From Ophiocordyceps camponoti-saundersi (nom. inval.) (Eukaryota > Ascomycota > Sordariomycetes > Hypocreales > Ophiocordycipitaceae), in assembly GCA_003339415.1 (NCBI GenBank), contig PDHQ01000044.1, positions 146,068-210,067 on the forward strand: DNA of 64,000 nt, given 5' to 3'. Both the position numbers and the translations under genes were made by a program. Numbering within the stretch: the stretch's first letter is position 1; the number at the start of each line of letters is the position of its first letter. The notes under the pieces were generated by a model. The model was given only the letters and a program-made list of their open reading frames with translations. It made no database searches and was not told where the DNA came from. Below are positions 10,897-21,472 of the stretch, in pieces.

Positions 10897-12434
10897 ACAA
10901 CAACTACTACCATGTCATAGCCGAGCTGAGCAAAAAGTTCCTCCTCCGTACAAGAGAGCTTGCACAAGATGAGAAGCACACCCTCTTCAAGCAGGTCAAC
11001 GCAAACTACGGCCGTACCGCCCTGTGTCTGTCGGGAGGTGCATCCTGCGCCTACTACCACATCGGAGTCGTCCGTACACTGGTGGACGCAGATGTTCTCC
11101 CCAACGTCATCACGGGAACGAGCGGCGGAGCTCTCATCGCCGCCCTCGTCGGAACCCGCACCAACGCCGAACTCAAGCAACTCCTGATTCCCGCCCTGGC
11201 CGAGCGCATCAAGGCTTGCCAGGAACCTATCACGGTCTGGCTCCCTCGTTGGTGGAAGACTGGCGCTCGCTTCGACTCGGTCGACTGGGCCGGGAGATGC
11301 AGCTGGTTCACGCGAGGCTCTCTGACCTTCCGGGAGGCTTATGAACGCACTGGTCGTATCCTCAACGTCTCTTGCGTCCCGGCTGATCCTCACTCGCCTA
11401 CTATGCTCTGCAACTACCTGACCAGTCCGGACTGTGTCATCTGGTCGGCCGTCTTGGCTTCTGCCGCCGTTCCCGGTGTTCTCAACCCCGTCGTGTTGAT
11501 GACGAAGCGGCCTGACGGGACTCTTACCCCTTGGGCCTTTGGTCACAGGTGGAAGGATGGCAGTCTGAGGACGGATATCCCTATCAAGGCGCTTAATACT
11601 CTGTTCAACGTCAACTTCACCATCGTCAGCCAGGTCAACCCGCACATCAACTTCTTCTTCTTCTCATCCAGAGGATCGATCGGAAACCCCGTCACTCACC
11701 GCAAGGGCCGAGGATGGCGCGGAGGCTTCCTCACCTCGGCAATCGAACACTATCTGAAGCTGGAGATGAACAAATGGCTCAAGTTCATCCGCTACACCGA
11801 GCTGCTTCCACGTGCCATGGGTCAAGACTGGAGTCAGCTTTGGCTACAGGGTTTCGGCGGAACGGTGACGATCCTCCCGCAGCCCATCCTCACGGACTTT
11901 GTCTACATCCTCTCCGATCCCGACCCGTTCCGGCTGGCGCGTATGATGCACGAGGGCCGACAGAGCGCGTTCCCCAAGCTCAAGTTCATCGCCAACAGAC
12001 TCAAGGTTTCGCGACTGATCGAGAAGGGCAGACGCGACACCCGTCCTTGGACGTCGAGGGATAGCATCCAGTCGAACCAGAGCGAAGAGGATCTGACCAC
12101 CATGACCAAGGCGGGGATTCCCAACCCTCCGATGACGCCCATGACGCCCATGAGCGTCGACACGCCCTCTACCGTCTTCACCAAGGATTCGATGGACGAC
12201 AACGAAAGTAATGCGACGGGGGCGACGCCGGTCGACGACGAAATGACGTTTAGCAACCCGTTCGGTGGCGGTTCGCAGGCCGGTGCTTCGCAGACCGCAG
12301 ACGGCGAGGATCCCTTTGGTACGCAGGGCGGTGATGGCAAGGGTCTGGGCTTGAAGTGGTCTACGCCCAACTATTCGCAGGCGCAGAAAGAGGGACCTAG
12401 GATGGACAGCATCGACGAGAATGAGGAGGAATAG
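9882..12434 (+). CDS. patatin-domain triacylglycerol lipase (Tgl3/4/5-SDP1 type)
   Basis: A protein of 817 residues from exons 9882-10821 and 10921-12434; the intron contains a GA microsatellite. The N-terminal third carries a hydrophobic helix near LLFYTLAWLTGLSICYF, and then RRTSNYREWVSAAKELD, typical of the segment preceding the patatin domain in fungal Tgl-type lipases. The patatin domain shows the oxyanion glycine loop CLSGGASCAYYHIGVV, the nucleophile elbow GTSGG (GxSxG) and the catalytic aspartate in DGSLRTD. A long, low-complexity, Ser/Thr/Asp-rich tail follows. Tgl enzymes hydrolyse stored triacylglycerol on lipid droplets. It sits inside the P450/terpene locus but resembles a conserved housekeeping lipase, so it may be a bystander; alternatively it frees fatty acids used by the neighbouring oxygenases. 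Confidence 0.88.
10861..10894. repeat. GA microsatellite inside lipase intron
   Basis: A purine GA/GAG run fills much of the single intron of the patatin lipase. Its length probably varies between strains. Confidence 0.8.
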
Positions 12435-13421
12435 TGTGACGGGGAGGGAGTGTTTTGGTCCATGTAGTATTATCACGAGGTTGTTTATATAGTACCTACA
12501 TATATTAGTATAGAGGTTTCCAATCGAGCGGATTCGTCTTCGTCTTGGTCTATCAAGTCTTTCTCTCTTCAGGCTCGAAAGGTAGTGTTGTCCTTTATCT
12601 CTGCTTACTCCCTCGTCTCAGTTTCAGTAGACGTAACCTCTCAGGTCGACTTACCCCATGTTAAGAAGGGAAACGGTTACAGCCTCGTATATAACCATCA
12701 CTAATGACTTGTAGGGTTCTGTAATGAGAATAAAAGGATATATCTTTGTCATATCTCGCACGAAACTACGACAGTCTTTGATATAGTAATGGATACTCGG
12801 AACGTGACTCAACATATTCTGATAGCTGGTATCCTACCATCGATGAGACGACAGTTGCAACCAATCACTACAGACCGTCTCTCTTACATATACATGCATA
12901 TGATGGTACGGATATTATACTACGTGAACCTACACAGTTTAATACGGTTCTATCAGCTGAATCGACGATCCATTCGACGTCACAACGACACGGAGGTAAC
13001 GCTCGGAAACACCTCGTTAAAGAGATTAAGTCTTCTTTTGCCTCACTGATATTCCTAACTCTTGAGCGGATGAATAGATGGTCATCCCCAAAACAGACGC
13101 TTACAGGAAACGTCACCACTGACACCAACATCTTACGTCGCCATAACACACCCTACCTACCTCCCTACCTGCCACTGCGAGCTTAGTCGAACTGCAGGTG
13201 TTGTTCCTCTCAACCTAATCAGGTAGCCTAGGTAATGGCAAATTGCAACCACCAGACTTGCACATACAACGGGGACAAAGCAGAAGAGTTTCGTCTGCAG
13301 AAATGGGATATTTATTACAAGCATCTAGGCAGTTCCCTTTCCCTCTACGATCAAGGTTCTAATCCCGCAACTCTCCTCTCTATCCAAAATTCTCCTCTTA
13401 AAACGCCGATAAACAAGCACC
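12435..13421. other. intergenic region, 1 kb
   Basis: No supported gene. It contains the lipase 3' flank, AT-rich stretches and an ACCTACCT-type tetranucleotide run near 13149. The open frames are short and lack family signatures. Confidence 0.5.
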
Positions 13422-15022
13422 ATGTTTGCAGCGTGGCCCCGTGAGTTCTGTCTAGAGGGAGGGCCGCGAACTGTGAATGTTTCTTACTTACTCGACTTAA
13501 GAGAACAAATCGTTCAGACAGGCCCCCTCAACCTTTCTCTCGGTTAGAGGTATGCCATTTTGATCAAGCCTGACAAACGAGAGCCGCTCTCTAACACGCT
13601 CTAGACAAAATCACTTCCCCTCATGATCGAGAATACCAGTTTCCCGTCCGTTACGCCTTCGACTACCTCCACGGCGGAATCAAGTACCTGCAACGCCCTC
13701 AGCTCGAACTGAACAACCATGTTCGATCACGCACCTTCCTCAAGCTCCCCGAAGCAGGGCAAGACGAGAGGCAAAAGACTGCTTATAGAAGTGATCATGC
13801 CATCGACCTCTTCCCTCTCGCGGCCGGACTCCCATGGCCTTGTGGCATCCTCACATGTCGCCAAAGCAAACACTGGAAGCTGTCTCTGGAAGCCATGGAC
13901 ACGCTTCTCAAGGAGTTTGCCGCGAGTGATGGTCAGGGAGTTGTTTCCAAGTCGGGCAAATCCATCCCTGAGCTGGCGCAAAAGGAACTTGCCTCGAATT
14001 CCAAAGAAGGTTGGGCTAAGTTTCCGGCCTATCTCTTCTCTGAAGCCGATGAAGAGCGAACGAAGCTCTTGGGAGCGGTGAATGTGTTTATCTTTCTCTT
14101 TGATGGTTTGTTCAGCTTCATCTTTTGAACTTGACGATGGGTTCTGGACGCAAAGACTGACAAGACGACGTATAAAGACTTCTGGGAGATGCACGAGTTG
14201 TCAACGGTGAGTCTATTCCTCTCATCAAACTCTTCTCTGCAGAGCATGTTCCTCTAAACGAGAGAGAGACAGTTCTTCCGTGTGCAGGAGGTGTTTGTGG
14301 ATCGCATGCGGCCAGAGAGTCACCGCAACGCTGGCCACAAGTCATCCTTGGAGTCCATGATTGAGAAGATCATCACGAGGATCCTTGAACTTGACGAGCA
14401 AAGTGGTAATGACGCGGGAAGAGACATGATTGAACTGATGGTCAGGTTCTTCACCCGGCCAGCTCCGCCAGAGAAATACGACAGTATGGAAGATTTCCTC
14501 TTGTATCGAATTGAGGATGCGGCAGTTCCGTAAGTGACTCCCTCTCTATGTCCCAGTGCCTCAGGGGATCGTGAAGATGCTGATGGGAATCTTGGTTTCA
14601 GATACGTTCTGGGATGCACCAAGTTCTCCCTCAACTCTTCAGTCGATCTCGAAAGTTCCCGTCTCGCCAGATACCTCCGTCTAGTGAAAGACCACGTTTC
14701 CATCGCCAACGACCTGGGCTCGTGGGACAAGGAGAAGGCGGCTTACGACAGCGGCCATGTCTTGTACATGATTAACGTCGTCGACGTGGTCAAGCATCTC
14801 TTCAGTTGCTCTACCTTTGAAGCTGCCGTGGCTATATCTCAAGGACTCCAGTACGAGATTGAGTGCCAGATTGATGAGGAGTTGAAGCGGTTGATTCGCG
14901 AGGACGCCTTGACGGCGGAGGAGTGGCGGTTTGTTGACGCGACGCTGAGTGTCATGTCTGGCAATGTCTTGGTTTCGACTATCATGTCTCGGTATGGTGG
15001 TGAAGGCTGGAGACTGCAGTAA
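13422..15022 (+). CDS. class I terpene cyclase (sesquiterpene-synthase-like)
   Basis: Terpene synthase of about 419 residues. I modelled exons 13422-13440, 13502-13549, 13605-14105, 14178-14206, 14288-14529 and 14602-15022. The last four are well supported by phase and motif, the first two are tentative. The metal-binding aspartate motif is FLFDDFWEMHE (DDxxE); it appears only after removing a 72-nt intron that splits the codon of the second Asp. Further on are a likely pyrophosphate-sensor arginine (YRIED), the NSE triad NDLGSWDKE, and the C-terminal RY pair in MSRYGG. With all these elements the protein should ionise a prenyl diphosphate, probably farnesyl, and cyclise it. There is no prenyltransferase fusion. 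The minus-strand P450 gene converges on it with its stop only 157 bp away. The product cannot be predicted. Confidence 0.85.
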
Positions 15023-15179
15023 CGGTCTGTGAAAGGGGGTATAGTATATAGATTGTCAGATAAAGTGTGTTCGAGTTTAATATGTATGCTCTTTGCTTCA
15101 TGTTATTTATGTACATGATATGGCATGTGCCGTTACAGCAGGTTGGCATCATACCAGGATCACTCACTCTATATGCAGT

Positions 15180-16892
15180 CTACAAACTCGAATCCCTTCT
15201 TTTGATATACACCGGCCATGAATTCTGCATCACCGTTATACGGGCTTTCCACTTCCACGCCTTTCTCTCGTCCACCAGACGAATATCATAGTCACGTACG
15301 AGGGTGGCAGCCATCTTGAAGATGGCAACCTTGGCCAAGTGCTGACCCGGGCACGAGTTGTAGCCTGCGCCGAACTGATCCGCTCTTCGAGTCAACAGCT
15401 TCACTTTTGTCGAGGCGGTTTATATAGGCACTCACAGGTATCATATGCTTCTCTTGAGCACCAATCCCAGGGGCGAACCACCTATCCGGATTAAACTCCT
15501 TTACATCCTCGCCCCAGTTCTCTTTGGACAAGTGCTCTACCCACGGGTTGATGGAAAGGATGGTTCCGGCTGGAAAGACACGGCCGTTAATCGACACCCC
15601 TTGTTTGCCTGCCACGCGTGGTAGAGACAGAGCAAACGGCCCAAACACACGAAGCGTCTCCTTGATGCAGGCAGTCAGATAGGACAGCTTTCTCGCATCT
15701 TCAAAGGATATGATGGTATCCTGACATCGACCCTGAGCCTGTGCATCGTCGATCTCGTCACGGACACGCTGGTATGCAAAAGGGTGTCTGATCATATGAT
15801 AGATGAAGGATTGCATGGCAATAGACGTAGTATCCGAGCCGCCGAAGACGCTATTAACAGTGACTGCGTAGACGTCTCGTATTGTGAAGTCGTCGGGATA
15901 CTTGTCGTGTTCCTTGAACCAATGAGCAACCATGTCGAAGCGAGGAGCGATCTTGTTTCGGCGTTTATCCAGGCTTTGCACGATGGTATTGTAGAGATAT
16001 CCCATCGGTAAGATGCCCAGCTTGCTGATCAGGGGATTGGCAACGGTCAGTGTATGAAGGCGAATGAAATAGCCTGCAATAGCAGAGTAAACGTTGAATA
16101 TCGAAAAGGTTGCTATCGACTTGTTGACGTCGGATCCTGTCTCGAGGTAGCCGAATTCTTGGGAGAAATGCATCTCACCGATCAGGTCATAGGTCAAGTA
16201 GGCGAAGAATTCATCCAGATGAGTTGGCCTTTGTTCTTTAGCAAACTGATCCATCCATCGCATGAACTTGTCGAAGAGACGATTCATCTCTTCTTCGGAC
16301 CGGAGGATGTTGCTTAGAGAGTAAGCAGAAGCAACATGCCTCGAGCGCTCTCTCTTGGCATCCGGCTCCAAGGTTGACATGGGTGTTCGGAAACGATGAT
16401 CCGGGGTGGCGGCGATCTTGTACCAAGAAGCCTTGAAACATGTTGTTTAGTTATTGATACTGTCGTCGACTTGGGCTGCCTTACCTTGTGTAGAGGCGAG
16501 AGAAGTATCTGCTGTATAGCTTGTGGATGACTGACACTGATCTCGTCGTGCGAGATGCGGACGAAGTGGCCTGCCACATTAGATTAGAGGCAGTTGATAG
16601 AAGAGATCGGTGAAACAAGGATGGTACCATGTTTCTCGTGCAAGCGTAGAAGCTGGACGGGCATGTCACCGATCACTATGTGCCAAGCATGCCAAAGACG
16701 AGTAAAGGAAGCGATGAACGGTCCAGGGATATCGCTCAGATGGGAAACGTAACGACGGAACAGTATGAGTAAAAGGGCGAGGAGGCTGAGTTGAACACCG
16801 AGAAGGCAACTGGCCTTCATCATCGAGATGTCCTGCCAGAGAACAGGGCTAAACATTATGACGGGGCTTGTAACGAGACCGTCTTTGGGCAT
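15180..16892 (-). CDS. cytochrome P450, pisatin-demethylase-like group (third P450)
   Basis: Membrane P450 of about 521 residues on the minus strand, exons 16892-16628, 16570-16485, 16431-15436 and 15398-15180. An N-terminal anchor (VQLSLLALLLILF) precedes the SDIPGPF hinge. The I-helix reads SVFGGSDTTSIA, ExxR is KETLR, FNPDRWF is the PERW equivalent, and the haem loop FGAGYNSCPGQHLA carries the cysteine. The FGAGYNSCPG form is common in the large fungal group annotated as pisatin demethylase-like, whose members oxidise terpenoids and phenolics. The last intron is only 37 nt, chosen because it alone keeps phase between EKHMIP and the haem exon. It converges tail-to-tail with the terpene cyclase, making it a likely tailoring enzyme. 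Confidence 0.85.
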
Positions 16893-18143
16893 GAGGAAGA
16901 CAAGTCTCGAGTTTCATACACGATCTTATGAGGGAGTTTCGCAGAAAGAAGGTGTCGAGGGTTAAAGGGGGAATCGGCATGATGACGATATTACAAGGAA
17001 CGGTTCTATAGAGACGGGGGTTAAGAGGCGTGTCGCTCGGCTATCTAATTAGGTGAGCCCTTGAGATAGATTGGCCATCTTGGAGGTCTCGAGAAAGGCC
17101 GATCTCGTTAATCTGGTCGACTACATGAATTACACAGACTTGTCTTTGTGCAGCAGCGGTAACAACACATACAGATAGGTATCACACGCTCTACAGGCAT
17201 ATATATACCAATCACTCGTGCAATGGAACCTGTCTTCATCTATCCGTATACGACGTTAACCCTACCTACATACATCATCCTCAAGCCTCCCTATGCATGT
17301 CTCCTGTTACAAACCAAACAACAGCAAGGCGTCTATTTCTACGGTGACCACATGCATACATACGTCCATTCTCCGTCATCACATACATACAAGACGGGCG
17401 TCTTTCTGCTTCATCTGCTGCCCCCCCATCCATAAAACTGCACCCATCACCAGATCAAGCCTGCCAATGCTACGCAAACTCTTGGAACCCTCTGTTCCTG
17501 TCTGTCGTTTGCCATTCCCTTCCTGACTTCTGAGGATCCTTTGCGCAGTTACCCCAACCCCTCCGGTTTAAATCACACATCAGGAAACGCATGCGTGTCT
17601 CTCAGCATGTTATACTGACAGCCAGTTGCATGCATATCCACCTAGTAATGAACACTAGGTCCACGTACTGTATGTACGTGTAACCGTTCTTACAGGCAGA
17701 AAGTCGGCGTTAACGTGATTGCCCAGATGGGTACGTTCCAAGCTTATCATGTGCTTGTGCAGTTGGGGTTGCAGCTGGCTTTCCCCCCCCCTCATGGAGT
17801 ATGTATGACAGTAACCCGGAGGTGGGCGTACAGTCATACCTAGGTCTGGAGGGTGTTACGGATGGCAATACGCTTAATAACATGATCGAGTTTTATCGCA
17901 TAAGAGCAACTCTCCCTCTGTCCTGATACATACGTCCCCTTTCCATACACACACACAGAGAGAGAGAGAGACGGCCATGTTCGTATCTGTCAGTCTGCAG
18001 GCCAATTCAGCTTGTGATTGAGGCACCTTGAGCCCAACTGGGTATATATGATGTACAAAGACGTAGGCCAACGGTCACTTCACAACACGTAGGACGCTTC
18101 AGCTGAACCGTTGAAACCGCTTCCTTCACCCCCGATCATCGTC
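16893..18143. other. intergenic region, 1.25 kb
   Basis: Divergent promoter region between the minus-strand P450 and the plus-strand membrane protein. Only AT-rich TATATATA boxes and a CA/GA microsatellite (about 17947-17971) are visible. No gene supported. Confidence 0.5.
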
Positions 18144-18890
18144 ATGTTCCGCGTCAAAGACACCATTTTCCAGCACAACGCTGTGCTCGCAGCGCCCACA
18201 ACCTCTACAATCACCACCACAAGACTGCAGATCCTCTGCTGGCCTATATCAATCCTCTTCCTCCTCATCATCCTTCCAGCATCCGGCAACTTACCGCCCG
18301 TCAGTCCCTCGCTGACGCCGGATCAACTGGCCCAGCACTACAGGGATCACCATCATGGCTTTCGAGCTGGAGTCGTCTTCGTCCTTTTATCAGCCGTCGT
18401 CTATCCATTCTACGGCATCGGAGTCAGCAATATACTCTCTCGTATACCCGGCGTGAACATGGTCATGGTCATGGTTCAGGCTGCAACGGGAGTCGTCGTC
18501 GGCGTCATGTTTATGACGGCTGGGATACTATTCGGTGCCACGACTTTCCGACTCGATCGTGATCCCGTATCGATACAGCTTATCAGCGACATAGCCTGGC
18601 TCTACTTCACCATGCTGGTCCCGATATTGATGATTCAGGAACTCTTCATCTCGTCGCTGATACTGTCTGATCGGCGACAGAAGCCCATTGTCCCGCGCTG
18701 GTTCGCCTGGGCTAACGGGGTTTTACCCCTTGGCTGGTTTGGAGGATGGGGCGCTCACTGTGTTCTGAACGGTCCCATGGCTTGGAACGGGGCCATTACT
18801 TTCTGGCTTACGTCTGCTTCCTACTTTGTTCAGGTCATCCTGTGTGTGGTCTTCTTTTGGATCGCCGCCGGAGAACTGGAAGACGAGTAG
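18144..18890 (+). CDS. polytopic membrane protein of unknown function
   Basis: Single-exon protein of 248 residues. I chose the ATG at 18144; the open frame extends upstream only through a TTG. Hydrophobic segments: ILCWPISILFLLIILPA, VVFVLLSAVVYPFYGIGV, MVMVQAATGVVVGVMFMTAGILFG, IAWLYFTMLVPILMIQELFI, a weaker one near WFAWANGVLPLGWFGGW, and a C-terminal ITFWLTSASYF..VVFFWIA, so about six membrane spans. A conserved-looking HYRDHHHGFRAG stretch precedes span two and could bind metal or haem, but that is a guess. I recall similar uncharacterised integral membrane proteins in actinobacteria, not a named fungal family. It is not the Pyr4/PaxB terpene cyclase fold as far as I can tell. It sits between the terpene locus and DGAT2; either association is possible. 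Confidence 0.65.
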   Translation: MFRVKDTIFQHNAVLAAPTTSTITTTRLQILCWPISILFLLIILPASGNLPPVSPSLTPDQLAQHYRDHHHGFRAGVVFVLLSAVVYPFYGIGVSNILSRIPGVNMVMVMVQAATGVVVGVMFMTAGILFGATTFRLDRDPVSIQLISDIAWLYFTMLVPILMIQELFISSLILSDRRQKPIVPRWFAWANGVLPLGWFGGWGAHCVLNGPMAWNGAITFWLTSASYFVQVILCVVFFWIAAGELEDE

Positions 18891-19709
18891 ACAAGGGAGA
18901 GGAAGGGTCAGCTTAGTACTGAAGACCATCATATAATTCACATCTAGTCAGCTTCATGCTCGTGTTATTTGCAGAAGAAAACGCTTCTAGCTTAAGCTCA
19001 ACAAGACCTTGTTCCGGCCTAGGCTGTTACTGATTGCGGTTGAGTTGTGGGACTCGGCCGAGACTGTATAGTGTCCGTGTGTTCTCTCTATAGCTGATCA
19101 GGCCAGCGTCTGTCTCATCGAAGCAGACACGCCCCTTGGAGACAAAAGTGGCTGGCAGCCGTATCAAAGCTATTCACGTTGCTTGTCAGATATGTGCATT
19201 GACAGATGAAACTATGAGTGAACTCTCTTCGGCACATGCACTGGACAAGTTGCAAAGGTCTGAACTCCGTCCGACGTATCCGTAGATGCCAACCCAGTTC
19301 ATTAAACAAACCTTTCTTTCTAACGTCGAGAAGAGACTCCTTCTTAAGTCTTGTTCGTCTTTGCCTTTATCACGATATGCTTCTAGTCACATTACAGCAT
19401 TGTCGTCTGTCAACTTCTGGCATTATATAGGAATATACATATACGTATAGTTAAGCAGAATCGAGACTGAAGAGAGAAACGGCACTCATATCGTACATTC
19501 ATCCGTGCTTCCTTCAATAATAAACTTGGAGGTTCATATATCAGTTTCTGACCAATGCAATCAAGACTTTCCAGTAATTGCAGGGGCGTGTTGTATGCGT
19601 TACAACATCAGTTTTCCCGTCTCCTTCTCCGTTTATATCTACACCTGTCTCAATCGGAAACTCGTCTTCCCCAATCAAGGCTGATTTTTCTTCTCGGGGC
19701 AGCAGCAAC
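18891..19709. other. convergent intergenic region
   Basis: Lies between the convergent membrane-protein and DGAT2 genes. It holds their 3' flanks and AT-rich TATATA stretches; no gene supported. Confidence 0.5.
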
Positions 19710-20870
19710 TCAGATGATCTCTAATTGCGGCTCAAGTCCATGAGAGAACTGGACTTTATAAGCCTCGAATACCCGAGTGAGCTCTTCGATGTAGAGATGG
19801 TGGTATTTGTCGATGACTTCCTGCGTCGGTTTCTCGTACGCTTGATCGACTCGTATCGGCTTCCCTACCACGACGTTGACCTGTCGACGGAACGGCATCA
19901 GACCGTAGTCGTAATTCAGCAATCCCCGACCGTGTAGCGCTGGAATCGTAAACTTGAACACCTTGAGAGCCAGTTGTTGAAACCTGTGGACTATCGGATG
20001 TGTTTCCGGGCATAGCTGGTCGTATAGGTCGTTCTCCCCGAAGCCGATGACCGGCACCAGATCTGCTCCTGTGCGAAGGGCCAGCTTGACGAACCCTTTC
20101 CGATCTTTCAGCACGAGCCGCAGCTTGCCGGGATGAGCCTCGAGGGATTCACGAGCGCCGCCGACGACGATGGTTACGGCGCGTCCTTGACCCTTGTTAT
20201 TCGGACCACCCTTGGAAAGGATATTGCAGATGGATTCTTTGGAGACGGAACGCATGCCCATGGCCAGAATCCAGTCGCGGTAGAGAGGGATCCGGAAATT
20301 CGACTCGAGAGTAAGAAGACTGTTGGTGATGTTGGGGAACTTTTCGGCAAATCCCAGAGCATTCGTTGCAAAGGCACACCAAGCGCCGTGTGAGATGATG
20401 CCGTGAGGATGATAGCCCATGATGTATTTCCTATCAGACGGGAGGTCTTGGGTCTTGTGCAGCTTCATAGGATAATACTCGGCCACGAGCTTCCATAGCC
20501 TCAGCGACCTCATCCACTCGGATCTGCCGGTCAGCGACCCGTCGGTGGCAGTGGTCGACAGCAGGAGGTAAAGAAGGTATGGCACGACGAGGGGCCAGGC
20601 CATGGGAATAGCGCAGGCAATGAGGAACATGGAGCTCAGGGTGATGAAAGCCGTGCAGTGGAAGAGAAGAGCGGCCGTCTGCGCCCGTCGAGTCCATGGA
20701 ATCTGCAGAGGGACGAATCGAATGCCTCCGGCTCTCCAGGCCGAGCACTCGTGACAACCATGGCTCTTGACGTCCTTGAGGTCCGGATATCGTGGTTGAA
20801 GCCGGACCTTGGCATGCTCGCAAGGTGATTCGTGTGAAGTGCTTTGGGTGTTGCTTTGCGAGTTCATCAT
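19710..20870 (-). CDS. diacylglycerol O-acyltransferase type 2 (DGAT2, Dga1-like)
   Basis: Single-exon protein of 386 residues. DGAT2 enzymes join acyl-CoA to diacylglycerol to make triacylglycerol at the ER/lipid-droplet surface. Visible: a cytosolic N-terminus, a hydrophobic hairpin (about residues 65-105) that anchors the enzyme, the catalytic YHPHGIISHGAW block (HPHG at 154-157), a VVGGARESL segment (the family's GGxxE glycerolipid block), LALRTGADLVPVIGFGEND, and a C-terminal VVVGKPIRV. Length and motif order match fungal Dga1. It is co-oriented with PDAT, whose stop lies about 600 bp upstream of this start, so both final-step triacylglycerol synthases are neighbours. Two ATGs occur in tandem; I used the first. 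Confidence 0.9.
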   Translation of the reverse strand: MMNSQSNTQSTSHESPCEHAKVRLQPRYPDLKDVKSHGCHECSAWRAGGIRFVPLQIPWTRRAQTAALLFHCTAFITLSSMFLIACAIPMAWPLVVPYLLYLLLSTTATDGSLTGRSEWMRSLRLWKLVAEYYPMKLHKTQDLPSDRKYIMGYHPHGIISHGAWCAFATNALGFAEKFPNITNSLLTLESNFRIPLYRDWILAMGMRSVSKESICNILSKGGPNNKGQGRAVTIVVGGARESLEAHPGKLRLVLKDRKGFVKLALRTGADLVPVIGFGENDLYDQLCPETHPIVHRFQQLALKVFKFTIPALHGRGLLNYDYGLMPFRRQVNVVVGKPIRVDQAYEKPTQEVIDKYHHLYIEELTRVFEAYKVQFSHGLEPQLEII

Positions 20871-21472
20871 GACCGTCTTTTTCTCGGTGATTTGATTATC
20901 TTTGCTTGGTCGACAAAAGACAAGAAAGAGGGGGGGGGCGAGGACGGTTCGAAGCCGGAAAGGGTGGGAGAAGACGGACGAGTCGGAAAGGGGGTTTCAC
21001 GGCAAAACAGAGACGATATCCTTCCCGAACTTGAACAGCTTGAAAGCTAAAAAGAAAACATGCAGGACGATATAGACTTTTGTAGGTAATTGAGGACGGC
21101 TTAGATGGAGGCCTAAATGGCAACGAAAACAGCGTTGGCGTGTTGGATATTAGTCGAATCCTACGGTCACGTTTGGTTGGTTGATCTACTCCGTAAACGG
21201 AACCGTTTAGTAGTATGTATCCGTAGTGTCTTCACGCATGCGACACATGGGCTAGTATAGACGCGAGGCGTTTAGGGTTGAAGTTGGTAGCAGCATCCAT
21301 TCCTCCGCCTTATACAGGTACAGATATGCCTTTATCTCTCGACCATTCCAACGATGATTCAGTATAGGTAGGTAGATGAATAGACAGACAGATGGAGAGA
21401 GAGAGAGAGGGAGAGAGGGAAAGGGAGAGAGGGAAAGGGAGAAAAGAGAGGGAGAGAGATATAAAACAACAA
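20871..21472. other. intergenic region, DGAT2 promoter
   Basis: Contains one TACTCCGTA (21187-21195), a GGTAGGTAGATG run and a long GA-rich purine tract (about 21392-21461) just after the PDAT stop. No gene. Confidence 0.55.

Noticed and set aside
18144..18890. Pyr4/PaxB-type membrane terpene cyclase
   Set aside because: Similar size and number of spans, but I do not see that family's sequence pattern or its acidic catalytic residues in equivalent places.
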